Shown: one piece after another, positions 36,635 through 48,765 of the stretch
Position numbering within the stretch: the first letter of the stretch is position 1
Layout: each line of letters begins with the position of its first letter
Assembly: GCA_009193035.1 (NCBI GenBank)
Contig: SWDT01000077.1
Span: forward strand, 1-64,000
DNA: 64,000 bases
Origin: Halicephalobus mephisto
Taxonomy: Eukaryota; Nematoda; Chromadorea; Rhabditida; Panagrolaimidae
Direction: 5' to 3'
Made by a program: the position numbers and the translations under genes
Notes under the pieces: model-generated
The model's input: only the letters and a program-made list of their open reading frames with translations
Told to the model about the DNA's origin: nothing
The model's database searches: none

Positions 36635-37519
36635 GAAAAGGAGATATCAATGAGATTAGGCTGATATATGGAGAATTCCCACGTTGAGCCGAGAAAATAC
36701 ACGAAAAGGGACGAATTGAGGGAGAATTGAGGTGGTAGTAAGGGGAAAGGATGGAATTTGAAGAAAAATGAGAGAAAAGTGGAGAAAGGAAGGAGAAAAA
36801 GACGAGAAATCGATGAAATTGGGAAATGTGATATATGGAGAATTCCACGTTAAGAGTTCAAAAACATATGAAAATAGATGAATTAGTTGGGTATTGTGGT
36901 GGTGGTAGGGGGAATAGATGGGGTTTGAGGGGAAATAAGAGAAAAATAGGAGAAAAGAAGGAAATAAGAGGGAGAAAATGAAGAAAAGGAGAGAAGAACG
37001 AGAGTGAAAAAACTTTAGGAACCGTCGCTGCAGCCGGCTGGCGTTTGTCACGTTTCGCCAAGCAACGGGAAATTTTGAAGAAGTATTTTCATATATGAAT
37101 TTTCTGTTTTGAAATTTCTTTCTTTTTTAATTTTTTTTTCTATTTTTTTCATATTTTTCATATCTCACGTCATGTATAGAGTAGTTCTAATAGTAAATCT
37201 CTAATTAGAAACAGCATTTAGTTCCGTTTCGACGAGACAAAAATTGAGCCTCGATTAATTTTTCCGAAAATTAATTTTGCAAATTTCCAGAGAATCATCA
37301 CTTTGGGGATTAGCAGTATTCCGAGATGTACTTTCGAGTAGGAGCTTTCAAGTCATTCAGTCTGGCTTCTGGTCCATTTAAAAAGCCAATTTCCGTCTTT
37401 AATTAGAGTGGAATCATTTTTGGGAGCTTAGAACCTTTCAAATTTCCTTTTTTCCTGAGGTTCCGGAATTTCTCCTGATTTCGTCTTTATTCCAAAGTTG
37501 AACGTTAAAAGATTTCAAG
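36635..37519. other. Spacer between rpl-23 and the globin
   Basis: Divergent spacer. The part next to rpl-23 contains two diverged copies of a roughly 190-bp unit (GATATATGGAGAATTCCCAC and GATATATGGAGAATTCCACG, then GGTGGTAG and GAGAAAA-rich tracts). The long open minus-strand frames here follow from the purine-rich tracts and are not genes. Promoters for both genes must lie here. Confidence 0.5.
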
Positions 37520-39362
37520 ATGAGCTGTTGTTGTGGCAAAATTTTGAAGGTTTTCAAAAAAACCCCTGAGGCTGAATTAAATCCGGAAGAAATCGCGGCC
37601 ATCAGAGAAGTTTGGCAAAAGTAAGATTAATCAATTTTAGTTAATTTAATGATGTTAAAATTTTATGAAAGGTTTTAGGATTCTGGAAAGTTGCATAAAT
37701 ATATTTCGAAAAAATTTCGTAATAACATGAATTTTTGGTTTTTTTATGTTTATGAAATTAGAATTTGTAGATTTCAGGATTTAGTAGGTTTCTGAAATAC
37801 TTGAAAATTTCTGAAGGTTTTAGAATTGAGCAGAAAGTTGTAGAATACTGTGAGAACTTCCAGAATCCAATGGAAAATTTAGGGTTTTTCTAGAATCCTC
37901 TAGAAGATTCTGAAACCTTCAAAAATTTCAAGTTTTAAAATTGAGCAGAAAGTTGTAGAATACCGTGAGAACTTCCAGAATCCAATGGAAACTTCTGGAA
38001 TTTTTGTTTCTGAAAACTTTGAATTTTTCCAGAATCCTCTAGAAGATTCTGAAATCTTCGAGAATCTCGTAAATACTTCCGATATCTTCAAGAATCTCAA
38101 AAAATTTAAAACATTTTAGAAATTTCGAAAAAAATAAAAAAATAGAAATTCTGGAAGATTCTAGGAATTGTTGAAAATTCTTGTTGAGACAATTTTGCAA
38201 AAAAAGTAGTTTATAATAGTTATATTTTCAGAGCTAAAAATCAGGACATCGGAAAAAAAATCCTCTCTACTTTGATCGAACGTCGTCCTAAATTCGCAGA
38301 GTACTTCGGAATCACGTGTACTGCCGAAGCTCTGGACATGAAAGAAGTCCATAAATCCAAGGAATTCCAACTTCAAGCTCACCGAATCCAGGGATTTCTG
38401 GACACGGCAGTCGGATCTCTCGGATACTGTCCCATGGGCAGCATTCATGACTTAGCTCATAGAATCGGCCAAATCCATTTTTATCGATCTGTTAATTTTT
38501 CCGCAGATAACTGGTTAGTTTTCAAAAAAGTCGCCGTTGACGAAGTTACCGCCGTCAAATCCACTTCCAAAAGCAGCAGTTCCATCGATCTGCTTAGTAA
38601 ACAAGTTTCTACCGTAAGTTTCTATCTTCTTGATTAAATTAGAATAATAATTACAATTAAAAATTAATATATAATTTTTTGAAATTTTTGAATTCCCGCG
38701 CAAAAAGCGAGAAGGGTTGTAAAAGCAAAAAAATGGAAAAACTGGCAATCCTACCAAATCGACTCGCCCTGTCCTCACTCTCGCTCTTCTTTCTACAAAT
38801 CTAGAACTTTTTTAAAATAAAAATTTTTACATTTCTTAATTTTTAAAAAATGTTCTATTTTCAATTTTTTTAAATTTAAATTTTTAAATTTAAGATTCTT
38901 AAAATTTTTTTAAGTTTACACTTTTTAATTTTAAATTTAAATTTTTTAAGTTTAAATTTTTTAATTTTAAATTTAAATTTTTTAAGTTTAAATTTTTTAA
39001 GTTTAAATTTTAAATTTCCTATTTTTAATTTTTTGAGTTTAAATTTCTTATTTTTAATTTAAATTTTAAATTTTAAATTTTCTATTTTTTATTTTTTGAG
39101 TTTGAATTTTCTATTTTTAATTTAAATTTTAAATTTTAAATTTTAAATTTTCTATTTTTTATTTTTTAAATTGATTTTTTAATAATGTGATTTTCTGCAG
39201 GAAAAGGAACCAGACTTCCACAACCCCTTCAGCGGCCAGAACAGCGTTGCGAAACTCGGATGGAACAAGCTGATGGGGGTCATAGTTCGGGAAATGAAGA
39301 GGGGATTCCTCGAAGAAGCCATGAGGAACTGCAAAGAAGAAGATCCTGTTATTTTTGATTAA
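37520..39362 (+). CDS. Globin with N-terminal cysteine cluster
   Basis: Three exons: 37520-37620, 38232-38613 and 39201-39362; 214 aa. The globin fold runs from about residue 22 (ELNPEEIAAIREVW) to 205. The proximal (F8) His is in RIGQIHFYR, followed by the nematode-globin word NFSADNWLVFKKV. The Phe/Tyr after RRPKF fits CD1. The distal position falls in FQLQAHRIQG and is Gln or His depending on alignment. Residues 3-5 are three consecutive Cys, likely palmitoylation sites for membrane attachment, and an acidic and Ser-rich insertion (about 140-165) precedes the last helix. The role is probably oxygen, NO or redox sensing, not transport; this is inferred from neuronal membrane-linked globins of C. 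elegans. Confidence 0.85.
38815..39180. repeat. TTTTTAAATTTAAA low-complexity intron fill
   Basis: Degenerate units of TTTAAATTTTTTAAGTTTAA and TTCTATTTTTTATTTTT. A short unique island at 38690-38800 (CCCGCGCAAAAAGCGAGAAG) precedes it. Confidence 0.7.
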
Positions 39363-40069
39363 AAAAATCCACCGTATTTTTGGAAATAAATGTCGCTTTT
39401 AACATTTATCCAAAAAAATCCGAAATCAGGAAAATTTTAAAAATATTTTTTATAATTTTTAAAATTATAATTTTTTAATTTTTGTACTTTTTTAAAATTA
39501 TTTAATTAAATAAACCTACAGTAATACTGAAGTACTGTAAAACACAAAACTTACCAATTCTAGTATTTAAATTTAAAAATCAAATTTCAATAAAAAAATA
39601 TTTTTTAAATTAAAAAAATTTAAAATTCAAAAACTTTATTTTTTAAATTTATTTTTTATTAAAAAATCCTACAGTAATCAATTATTTTAAAACAAGTATC
39701 ATTTTTAAAATTTACTTTACAAATTCAAAATCCCAACACGAAAACTTTATAATTCTTTTAAATTTTAAATGTTTTAATTTTTCCAAATTTACTTTACAGA
39801 TTCAAAATTCAAAATTCCAACACAAAAAAATTTTATAATTCTTTTAAATTTTAAATATTTTAATTTTTCCAAATTTAAAAACTTTATTTTTTAAAATTTA
39901 CTTTACAAATTCAAAATCCCAACACAAAAAAATTTTATAATTCTTTTAAATTTTAAATTTTTCCAAATTTAAAAACTTCATTTTTTAAAATTTACTTTAC
40001 AAGTTCAAAATTTAAAATCCCAACACGAAAACCTTATAATTCCTCCATAACCCTAAATTTTACAATTTC
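39363..40069. other. Convergent spacer, globin to ACSF3
   Basis: AT-rich, with four diverged copies of a roughly 115-bp unit at 39690-40035 (TTTACTTTACAAATTCAAAA, CCCAACACGAAA). No gene seen. Confidence 0.6.
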
Positions 40070-42874
40070 CTATTGAAACAAATTTTTATAGTCTTCTCTA
40101 AGTTGTTTTTTCTGAACTTTGCCCATGGCATTCCTTGGAAGTTCATCCAAAATAAAAACTTTCTTCGGAATTTTGTAATTTGCCAATTCCTTCTTACATG
40201 TCGAAATTACTAAATCCCCAAAATCCTTCTTATCCAATTTCCTTCCATTTTCACTCCTAACAACCACCGCAACAACAGCTTCTCCAAAATCCGGATGAGG
40301 AGCAGCTACAACGGCCGATTCCTTCACAATATCCAAACTGTCCATCACATCTTCCACTTCCTTAGGATACACGTTCAATCCTCCGCTGATAATCATGTCC
40401 TTTCCCCTTCCCATGATGTAGACATATCCATTCTCGTCCATTCTAGCCACATCCCCAGTTATGAACCACCCATCTTCAGTAAATTCCTGTTTGGTTTTCT
40501 CCGGCAAATTCCAGTAACCTTTAAAAATACTTGGACCTTTGTATTCCAAAATTTCGTCCTTATTAATTCTGACTTGATATCCAGGCAAAGGAACACCCAC
40601 AGCCCCAGCAACTCTCCCCGAGTGTTCATAAGGGTTCGAAGTCGAAACCAATGCTAAAACAATTTTTTAAATTTAAAAAATAAAAAAAACTAAGATATTT
40701 AAAATCATATTTAAAAATTTCTAAATTTAAAATCATATTTAAAAATTTCTAAATTTAAAATCATATTTTAAAAACTTTTTTAATTTAAAATCATATTTAA
40801 AAAATTTCAAAATTTAAAATTATATCTTAAAATTAAAAATAACTTACTTTCTGTCATTCCATATCTTTCTAAAATCGGAATTCCAGTTTTCGTTTTGAAA
40901 TCTTCCCAGACAGCCGGAGACAATGGAGCTGATCCAGAAACGAAAAGTCTGATATTTTTTACAGTATCTTTTGAGAATCTAGGATCATGAAGCAATCGAC
41001 TGAAAAATTTTAAATTAATTAATATCACAGTAAAAATCTAAAATTTAGAATTTTTAATTTCGAAAATTTTAATATTTATTAAATTCCAAAACGTACAGAA
41101 TTTATAAAATTCTAAAAATTTTTTTTAAATTTCAGAAATTTTTAAAACTTTTAAAATGTGAAAATTTCTTTAAAATTCTAAAAATTCTCAAAAATTTATG
41201 AAACTTGTAAAATGAACAAAATTCTAAAAAATTTTTAAATGTACAAAATTTACAAAACTCAAAAATTTCATAAATTTTTAAAACTTTTTAAAATGTACAA
41301 AATTCTAAAAATTTTCAAAAATTTCATAAATTTTTTAAAACTTTTAAAATGTACAAAATTAAATTTAAAAAACTCACTGATAATAAGTAGGAACTCCCAT
41401 CATTACTGTACATTTCGGCAACCATTCCAACGTGTCTTCAATCGTGAATTTCGATTTCCAAATTACAGAACTCCTAGTGAGAAGACTACAATTGAAACTA
41501 ATAAACAATCCATGAATATGATAACTCGGTAAACAATGATATTGAACATCATTTGGGTTAAATTTCCAAAAATCTGCACAAGATTCCGCATTGGACGAAA
41601 TACCACCATGCATAATCATTGCTCCCTTAGGCAATCCAGTAGTTCCTGAAGTGTAACAAACTGAAGCAATGTCCAAAGACGTTACATCTTCCACTTCCAG
41701 CATTGGCCGTTCTTTCGAAGCTTCCGTCGCTAAAGTATCTTCAGAAATCACGTGCGAAACAGATTCCAAGAAAGGTCTGTCGGATTCAAGGTTACAAGTT
41801 ACAAGCACCTTCGGTTTAGAATCCTAAAAAATGAATTATTATAAAAATTCAAAATTAAATATTTATAAAACTGTTTTGAGAATTCAAAAACTTCCCAATC
41901 AAGACCCAAAAACTGTAAAATTTAGGATTCCACAATGACATAACAGAAACATAAAAATTAAAATTACAAATTTTTATAAAATTATCTTAAAGTAACTTGA
42001 AATTTCGTAATTTTATATAATTTTGAAATTAATTTTATATAAAAATTATGGATTTTTATAAAATTATCCTAAATTTCCGGAACTTAAAATAACTTGAAAT
42101 TTCGTAATTTTATATAATTTTGAAATTAATTTTATATAAAAATTATGGATTTTTATAAAATTATCCTAAAGTAAATTTCCGGAACTTAAAATAACTTGAA
42201 ATTTCGTAATTCTACGTGATTTTGAAATTAATTTTATATAAAAATTTTATAAAACCGTCTTAAGGGGAATTTTCAAAACCTAAAATTTGGATTTTATGCA
42301 GTAGTTTTGTAATTCCACAATTTTGGAACTAATTTTTCAAAAATGTAATTCTAGAATAAATCGAAAAATTTCTAAATCAAGTCCATACGAAATGCCCGAC
42401 TCTGATCGTCCTCGAGAATTGACAGTCATATATGAAAATATTCAAAAAAATAAAAAACTACAAGTATTTCCACAGTATACTGTAAAAATGGATTTTTTTT
42501 ATTAAATTTAAAAAACTCACATTTACAAAATGTTTTGTTTCTCTTTCGGAATATCCCGGATTCAGAGGGATATATATAGCTCCAATTCTCAACGTCGCAA
42601 AATACAGAGCAATATTATTTATATTTTTCAAAGTCCTCGCGATTAATCTGTCGCCTTTCGTAACTCCCAATTTTCCGTTCAACACAGCCGCATATTGTCC
42701 AATTTTATTGTTGAAATCTCCATAACTTAGATAATTTTTTTCATTTATAAAAAGTGGCTTTTTTCCGTAATCCGTATTTTCTGTTTTTTCATGAAATCCT
42801 GCTATTTTACAGAAATTCGAATTTCCAGAAGCCCATCTTTTGGAAATTACCGAAAATCTACTCAGCATCTTCAA
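40070..42874 (-). CDS. ACSF3: ACSF3-like mitochondrial malonyl/methylmalonyl-CoA synthetase
   Basis: Four exons: 42521-42874, 41378-41823, 40848-40999 and 40070-40653; 511 aa. An adenylate-forming enzyme that activates a carboxylate with ATP and CoA. Motifs in order are the P-loop CYTSGTTGLPKGA, the hinge-side LERYGMTE, FITGDVARMDENGYVYIMGR and KDMIISGGLNVYP, and the catalytic lysine loop PRNAMGKVQKKQLRE. The layout and the words SGSAPLSP and GPSIFKGYWN fit the MatB/ACSF3 branch. In animals that branch makes malonyl-CoA inside mitochondria for fatty acid synthesis and detoxifies malonate. The N-terminus (MLSRFSVISKRWASG) is basic and hydroxylated, as expected for a mitochondrial presequence; translation may start at Met1 or Met3. 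Substrate assignment is by family resemblance. Confidence 0.85.
41990..42255. repeat. Repeat of about 90 bp in an ACSF3 intron
   Basis: Three copies sharing TTGAAATTTCGTAATTTTAT and TTATGGATTTTTATAAAATT. Confidence 0.75.
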
Positions 42875-43101
42875 AAAATTAAAATCCTAAAAAAATAAAA
42901 TCAAAAGTAATCTGGTCAAAATCACCAATCAATTTAAAATTTTATAAATAGAAACAACAATTTTTGTATTCCTATTCGACCTTATATAATCCACCCGAGA
43001 GGAAGATAGAAGAACAAAGGGCCAATACTACATATAAATAATAAATTAATTAATCAGTTAACGATTCAAAACAAATCACGATGGGGTTTGGCAGGACATT
43101 T

Positions 43102-44148
43102 TTAGTCTGACTTTGTTTGCCTGAAAAACAATCAATAACCGTTGATAATCGGACTACTCGTCACAGTTTAGACACTTACTTTCGGGATTGATTGAGTGAA
43201 CGAAGAAGGCGATTTCCACAGATGAAAGTAGGAATACCGATGAATGCCAAGTACTTGAGTGTTTCGAACATGTCGAGACGGACCCAGAAGGTGAAGTACA
43301 AACCGAAAATGGCAACGAGACCCACGTGGAATCCAAGGGCCCAGAGAGAGAATTGAATGTTGCCGAAATTGAGACCAACACGAAGCCATAAGATGAGCAA
43401 AAGACCCAAAGGAGCCAAACAGATCAAAGTAAAACTGTCAGAGATGACGGCAGAGGGACGAGCTTCCGGTTCTCTGAATTTGTGCTTAATCTCAGGCAAG
43501 ACATCGTAATTGATGATTTGGGACTTCTTTGGTGGAGGACGGACGACTTCGCTGAAAGAGGCCCGGATATCGGCAAAGTTCCAATCGAAGGCGTTGGCTG
43601 CGTTACTGTCTCCAAGGATAAGTCTCAGGGAATAAGTGCCGTTCAATCCATCAAAGTTCTTTTCTTGGGCCTTGAAGTCCTGGAAAAAGGTTTTACATAG
43701 TAACATCCGGAGATTTGCATATATAAAGACTAACCAAATCGATCAAGTAGTTCTTGGATCCAGTTTCTGGCTCCGCGACGAAGATCACTTCTCTTTCGGT
43801 TTCCTTGTGGACAAAGGCAAGGAAGGCTTGCTGGACAGCAACAGGCTCGTTCTTCTTGGCGTCCTTGACGACGAACTTCAGCTGCAATTTCTTCTGGTTG
43901 TCGACGACGTGGACCTTGGAGTCCTTGGTTCCTGATTTGATCCTAAAATCAAGTTTTTCATATATGAATTTACTTCCAAAAACTTACGTAGAGGTCAGAG
44001 GAGAGCTTGAACTACGTTCATAGACAGCTAAAGAGACTCCATCGAGAGCAAGTTCGATTTTAGCCGTTTGGGCCGGCTTCGATGCAGTCTGTCCCGCGAG
44101 AGCTACTCCGAAGAGGGTTAGAAGTAAGGTGGTAGTTTTCAGATTCAT
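43102..44148 (-). CDS. RPN2: Oligosaccharyltransferase subunit ribophorin II (short form)
   Basis: Four exons: 43988-44148, 43735-43942, 43180-43679 and 43102-43120; 295 aa. A non-catalytic subunit of the ER complex that N-glycosylates proteins. It has a signal peptide (MNLKTTTLLLTLFGVALAG), a luminal beta-rich region (about 25-170; VHVVDNQKKLQLKFVV, NGTYSLRLILGD) and three membrane segments at about 195-217, 225-247 and 256-275. The C-terminal words (MFETLKYLAFIGIPTF, GNRLL) match mammalian RPN2. Compared with the roughly 630-aa vertebrate protein it lacks the N-terminal half and resembles yeast Swp1 in size. The last exon has only 19 bases; if it is skipped by read-through, a TAA follows immediately, so the end is one lysine versus five extra residues. 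The spliced form ends KQTKSD. Confidence 0.9.
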
Positions 44149-45385
44149 TTACGCCTGTAAGTTAATATATTAAAACATTAAAAAAGTGAAATTAAAACAA
44201 TAAAAAAGAAAAAAATCAAGCAAAGATCATGGCCACTAACATGGCCGAATTTGCCACGCCATTTTGTCAGGGGAGCTATCTGGTCCCGTCGCGAAAACCT
44301 CAAAGCTGTTTCATTCGAGCTTTTCTATTGTTTTCTACTTTTTAAATTACGTTATTATTTCTTTTTTTATTTTTTATACACTCTAAATTGAAAACTAGTG
44401 GTGAAGTAATAATTATTTTGTTAATGAAATTCATCTGATCTCATTGTGAAAATGTCAAAACTGTTGTATTTTAGTTTTTTATTGTTTTATATTTTTTAAT
44501 TGTTGTTATTTTTTATTTTTTATATACCCTGAATTGAAAACTAGTGTTAAAGTAGTGAATACTTTATCTGGGAAGTTCATCTGGTCTTATTGCGAAAATT
44601 TCAAAAATATTTTGAATGAATTTTTTCGTTTTTTAATTTATTATATTATTCTTATTTTTTAATTTTCCATATTGTCAATTGAGACTAGCGGTAAAACCAT
44701 AATCGTTTTATTAGAAGATTTTTATCTGATCCTGAAGCGAAAATTCCAATGTTGTTTTATATGAATCACTTTCTTATTTTTATTTTTAATTTTAATTTTA
44801 TTTTTATTTTTATTCATTTTTAATATCTTTATTATAACTACTAATATCTCCAATTTTTCATGCTATTTTAGCGAGGAAATTTCATTTGATCCCGAAATGA
44901 AAACGACTGAGCTATGTCATATGAGATTTTCTTATTTTTTAAATTTTATTTTTATAGTTCTTTTTGCTTTTTGTTTTCGATATCCTCCAATGAAGTTAAA
45001 GCAGTCAAGTCATGGTTACTTTGTCAAATATATCTAGTTCTGATGTAGAAATTTAACAGCTGTTTTTATATCTATTAGAATTTTTCTTATTTTTAAAGAC
45101 TAAATTTTTAATGGAAGTTGAAGCAATTATTTTATAGTCATTTTGCCAAGAAAGTTTTATCTGGCCTTGAGGCGAAAAGTTGGAAGCTACAGCATGTGGA
45201 CGACCCTTTTTCCGTTTTCGCTGACTTTTTGTCGTTATCCGTTGTCTTTGATGCCCTCAGCTGCAAACTCTGAAACTCGTTTCTCTTCAATTTTTGTTTG
45301 TTGATTGATTGTCCCCAAATTTTTCGTGTTTTGCTTTTTCTAGTCAAAAATTGTGTCGGTTATTTACTAGTTTTTATTCTTTTAG
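44149..45385. repeat. Diverged repeats of about 150 bp between RPN2 and sedlin
   Basis: Six or seven degenerate copies carrying variants of AATGAAATTCATCTGATCTC followed by GCGAAAA and a T-rich tail (around 44270, 44425, 44570, 44720, 44874, 45028 and 45146). The two genes are divergent, so both promoters should be here. No coding frame is supported. Confidence 0.7.
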
Positions 45386-45396
45386 CGGAAATCAAT

Positions 45397-45964
45397 ATGT
45401 CAAAAGATTACTACTTTGTTATTGTTGGACATAACGATCAACCTGTATTCGAAATTGAATTCCCCGTTGTTGATTCGAAAAAAAAACGTGAACAAGACGT
45501 AAGACATCTGAATCAACTAGTGGCTCATGCGGCCTTGGATATCGTCGATGAACATGTTATTCAAAATCAACAAATGTATTTTAAAGTGAGTTTTTTGAAC
45601 TTTATAATTAATTTTCTCAAATTTCTACTTTTTTACGATTTTCATGATTTTTTCAAACTTTTTGATGTTTTTTAAGTAATGTTTCAGTGTTTTTTGTAAT
45701 TTTTATAGTTCTTTTTACAATTTTCAGACAATTGACAAATTTAATGAATGGTTTGTATCAGCATTTGTAACAGCGGGCAGGATGAGATTCGTTATTTTAC
45801 ATACAGCGAGAGATGATGAAGGAATTAAGCAGTTTTTCCAGGAGATGTACGAAACTTACATCAAGTTATCAATGAATCCGTTTTACGAACATGATACTTA
45901 CATCAAGTCACCAGCGTTTGAACAGAAGGCCATATTTTGTGCCAAAAAATTCCTAAAAGTTTGA
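45397..45964 (+). CDS. sedl-1: TRAPP complex subunit 2 (sedlin)
   Basis: Two exons, 45397-45585 and 45728-45964; 141 aa, the full family length. A longin-fold subunit of the TRAPP tethering complex that acts in ER-to-Golgi transport. Recognised by [18 protein letters not shown] at the start, [15 protein letters not shown], the [18 protein letters not shown] segment and the C-terminal [26 protein letters not shown] acceptor eleven bases before the ATG is a likely spliced-leader site. The splice phase is 0 and the intron is short. Confidence 0.96.
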
Positions 45965-47090
45965 TGATGAAATGTTTTGCTGTGTTTAGAGCGGGTTGAT
46001 GACTCAGCGCTTCTCTATTGCGAGTGACGTGAGGTTTTCTGTGATTCCTGTCTTGAGTATGGCTCAAGTTTCCTATTTATTTGATTTTGATCGTAATTTA
46101 TCGTTAAAACTAATGTCAACGAAGAGTAAAGAAAATCCGTTGCCTCGGTAACTTGTTTAAAGCGTTTTTTTTCGCTTTATATATCTCGTATTTTTCGTAA
46201 TTATGATTTTGTGGAGATTTCTGGATTCTTTATGAATATAATGTAAGTTTTTAGAATTGATATAAAATCTAGGATTACGAGAATTCGTGTCGAGACGATT
46301 TCATAATGTTTTTATTTTTTAGATTATTTTTATATTTATTAAAATTGGTTATTTTAGTAATTTCCAGAATCTAATAGATGTTTTTAAACTTGATGTAAAA
46401 TTTAGAATTAGGGGAATTTGTGTTGAGAAAGTTTTGTAATAATTTTTCACAATATTGGAATTAATTTTTGAAAATGACGTTTTATAAGATGTTGAAAATT
46501 CGTTTTGAGACTGTTTCGTAATAATCTTTTTTTTCTACTTTTGTAATAATGTTATTTTGAAACAAAAACCTGAAATCTAGAATTCTGGAAGCTTTGAAAA
46601 AGTTCTGGAAACTCGCATTGAGGTAGTTTTGTGATAACTGTTATTCCTAATATTTGTAATTGTACTGTTTCTAATAGTCACTTGAAATCTCGAAATTTAG
46701 AATGTTTTAATTTTTCTTAAAAAATTTATAATTATTTTTATTTTTGTATTTATAGTTATTGATATTCGTAATTGTACTACTTTTAACTCATGGGATGTTG
46801 CAGTCTAGAATATTCTGAAAATTCGTCCTAGGATAATTTTACAGCTGTTTTTTTTTTAATTTAAATTTTTATATTTGTTTTAGCTTATTTTAGAAATTCA
46901 AACTAGAATACTCTGGAAATTCGTCCTGGGATAATTTACAATGTTTAATTTTTTATAATTATAAAATTTTTTTATTTTTGAGTTAATGATGGTATATGAG
47001 TTTTATCGACCAGTTGTAAAACTTGATGATTGTTTTTAGATTCTCTAAGTCGCTCGATTTTAGTAGATAAAGTGCAAAACTTGATCGAAC
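45965..47090. repeat. Spacer with dispersed TTCGTGTTGAGAC repeats
   Basis: After a unique 3' region (to about 46180) come six diverged units of about 120 bp, each with a version of AATTCGTGTCGAGACGATTT and a TTGTAATAAT tail (46279, 46407, 46495, 46613, 46825, 46925). No gene seen. Confidence 0.7.
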
Positions 47091-47462
47091 ATGTGCACTA
47101 TCCTGCTTTTGCTGTGCTGCGTTATTCTTCCGGTGAGTTAAATGATGGTTAGGAAATTTGATAAGAATTATTTTCTTTCTAAAAGTTTATTTTTTTCAAT
47201 AAGATTTGATTTTTTATTTACAAAAAACGGAAATACCTGTTTCTGAGCGATTTGTGGAGTTGTTTGAGTAAATAATATCCAAAAAATTGATTTTTAGCCA
47301 CTTGCTGTTCTTATACATGATGGTTGTACAGTTAATTTTCTTCTTAATATTTTAATGACTATTCTTGGATGGATTCCTGGAGTTATTCATGCAATTTTTG
47401 TCTGTTTCTACAGTCGTCGAAGTGATGGAAGACCAATGTTGATTATTTTTTGTATTTTGTAA
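47091..47462 (+). CDS. PMP3/UPF0057-family small membrane protein, copy 1
   Basis: Two exons, 47091-47132 and 47298-47462; 68 aa. Two membrane helices with the family signature ILPPLAVLIHDG, the NFLLNILMTILGWIPGVIHA helix and a polar C-terminal tail (YSRRSDGRP). In yeast and plants these proteins influence membrane potential and salt tolerance; the role of the nematode members is unknown. The intron splits the signature between the two prolines. A related gene with the same intron position follows at 48549-48765, so the two are tandem duplicates. The C-terminal extension is hydrophobic (MLIIFCIL), unlike the neighbour. Confidence 0.9.
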
Positions 47463-47604
47463 AACATTAGAATATCTGCCTTAATTTTGAGTTTTTTTTT
47501 GCCGTAGTTCAAAATTAGAATGACTGTACGGTAGTTATTTTTTGGGTTATATGACAGTTGCTTCTCCTGTTTTCGTAAGGTTTAATTTCTTTCGTTTTTA
47601 TATA

Positions 47605-47780
47605 TACAGTGAAAGCTCGATATAAACACCCTCGATAAGAGCAAATTCTCTTTAAAGACAACTCGGTTCCGACCCCCACTGTGGATTTTCCCCTAGTAAA
47701 CCCCTCGATAAAGGCAACTCCTCTGTAAAAACAACTTTTCTGTCGTCCCTTAGGGTTACTTATATCGAGGTTCCACTGTA
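47605..47780. mobile_element. TA-flanked MITE (Tc1/mariner or pogo-like ends)
   Basis: CAGTGAAAGCTCGATATAAA at 47607 is mirrored by TTATATCGAGGTTCCACTG ending at 47778, and both sides are flanked by TA. The interior repeats the theme (CCTCGATAAGAGCAAATTCT, CCCTCGATAAAGGCAACTCC). The ends resemble the CAGT-GAACCTCGATATA termini of Tc1/mariner-superfamily MITEs. No transposase. Confidence 0.8.
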
Positions 47781-48548
47781 TTTTTTTGGTGATTAATATA
47801 TCAGTTAAGTAAAGAATTATTAATTAAAAAAGGGTTTCGAAACCAGCGCGAGTCAAAGGGAAGTAAATGTCATATGGTCGTTTTTTTAAAGTTTTGCAAT
47901 TTTGAAAAAATTATAGTTTTTTGTTTTTGGGCCAGTCTTTGATAACTGGACTGGCCTGAAGTGGTAATTGTGGTAAGATTACTTTTAAAAAGAAAAATTT
48001 CGAAATTAGTGTAATTAGAAAATATTTAATTTTTATACTTTTTTAAATCAATATTTTTTATAACTAAAATAAAAATTGTAATCAAACGGATTTTTTTAAT
48101 TTCAAAAAAACGCGAATTGAAAGAAATAAATGTTCTACAGTTTATTTTTTACTTTTTAGACTGATTTTTATTTTTTTAGACTGATTTTTTTATTTTTTAG
48201 GCTGATTTTTTTACTTTTTAGGGTGATTTTTTTATTTTTTAGACTGATTTTTTTATTTTTTGAAATAACCTAAAACGACAATCGTGGCTAAGAAATGACT
48301 TAAAAGGAAAATTTGAAAACGAGCGCGAGTCAAAAGGGGTGAATGTCGTAGGTAACCTCTACGAAGAAGGAATAACTGCCGTATAGTCTATTGTTACGTG
48401 TTATATCCCTATTTTCCTAATGTTAAGCAAGAATAAATCACATCTATCCCTATATATGGAACACTAAGCGTTTTGTTCGCGTTTATTATTTGTCGTGATT
48501 TTTATTTTTTTAATTTTAATTATTTTAGCTGATACGTAATTGTACAAG
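47781..48548. other. Spacer between the PMP3 copies
   Basis: Contains a short array of TTTTTAGACTGATTTTTTTA units (48150-48265) and unique sequence. Two segments share GCGCGAGTCAAA...GGGAAGTAAATGTC-like words (47830-47880 and 48305-48350), apparently a direct duplication. No gene seen. Confidence 0.5.
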
Positions 48549-48765
48549 ATGTGTGACTGCTTGTTACTTCTTGTTTGTATCCTTCTGCCTGTAAGTACTG
48601 TATTTGTGGAATTTTTGTTAATTTTAATTTTAGCCGGTCGCTGTCCTGATCAGACGTGGTTGTACTGTCCATTTTTGCATCAACCTCTTGTTGACCTGTC
48701 TTGGAATCATTCCTGGTATCATTCATGCCGTTTACGTCTGTTTCTACGATCATGGTGGACATTAA
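48549..48765 (+). CDS. PMP3/UPF0057-family small membrane protein, copy 2
   Basis: Two exons, 48549-48590 and 48634-48765; 57 aa. Same architecture and intron position as the gene at 47091: ILLPPVAVLIRRGCT, a second helix (INLLLTCLGIIPGIIHAVYV) and a short tail ending DHGGH. The exon 1 lengths are identical (42 bases). The basic RRG in place of HDG and the shorter tail distinguish it. It is intact and probably functional. Confidence 0.88.

Noticed and set aside
36656..37061. Overlapping Phe/Ser-rich minus-strand ORFs upstream of rpl-23
   Set aside because: Produced by GAGAAAA-rich repeats on the plus strand; no domain, and rpl-23 itself starts downstream at a trans-splice-like acceptor.
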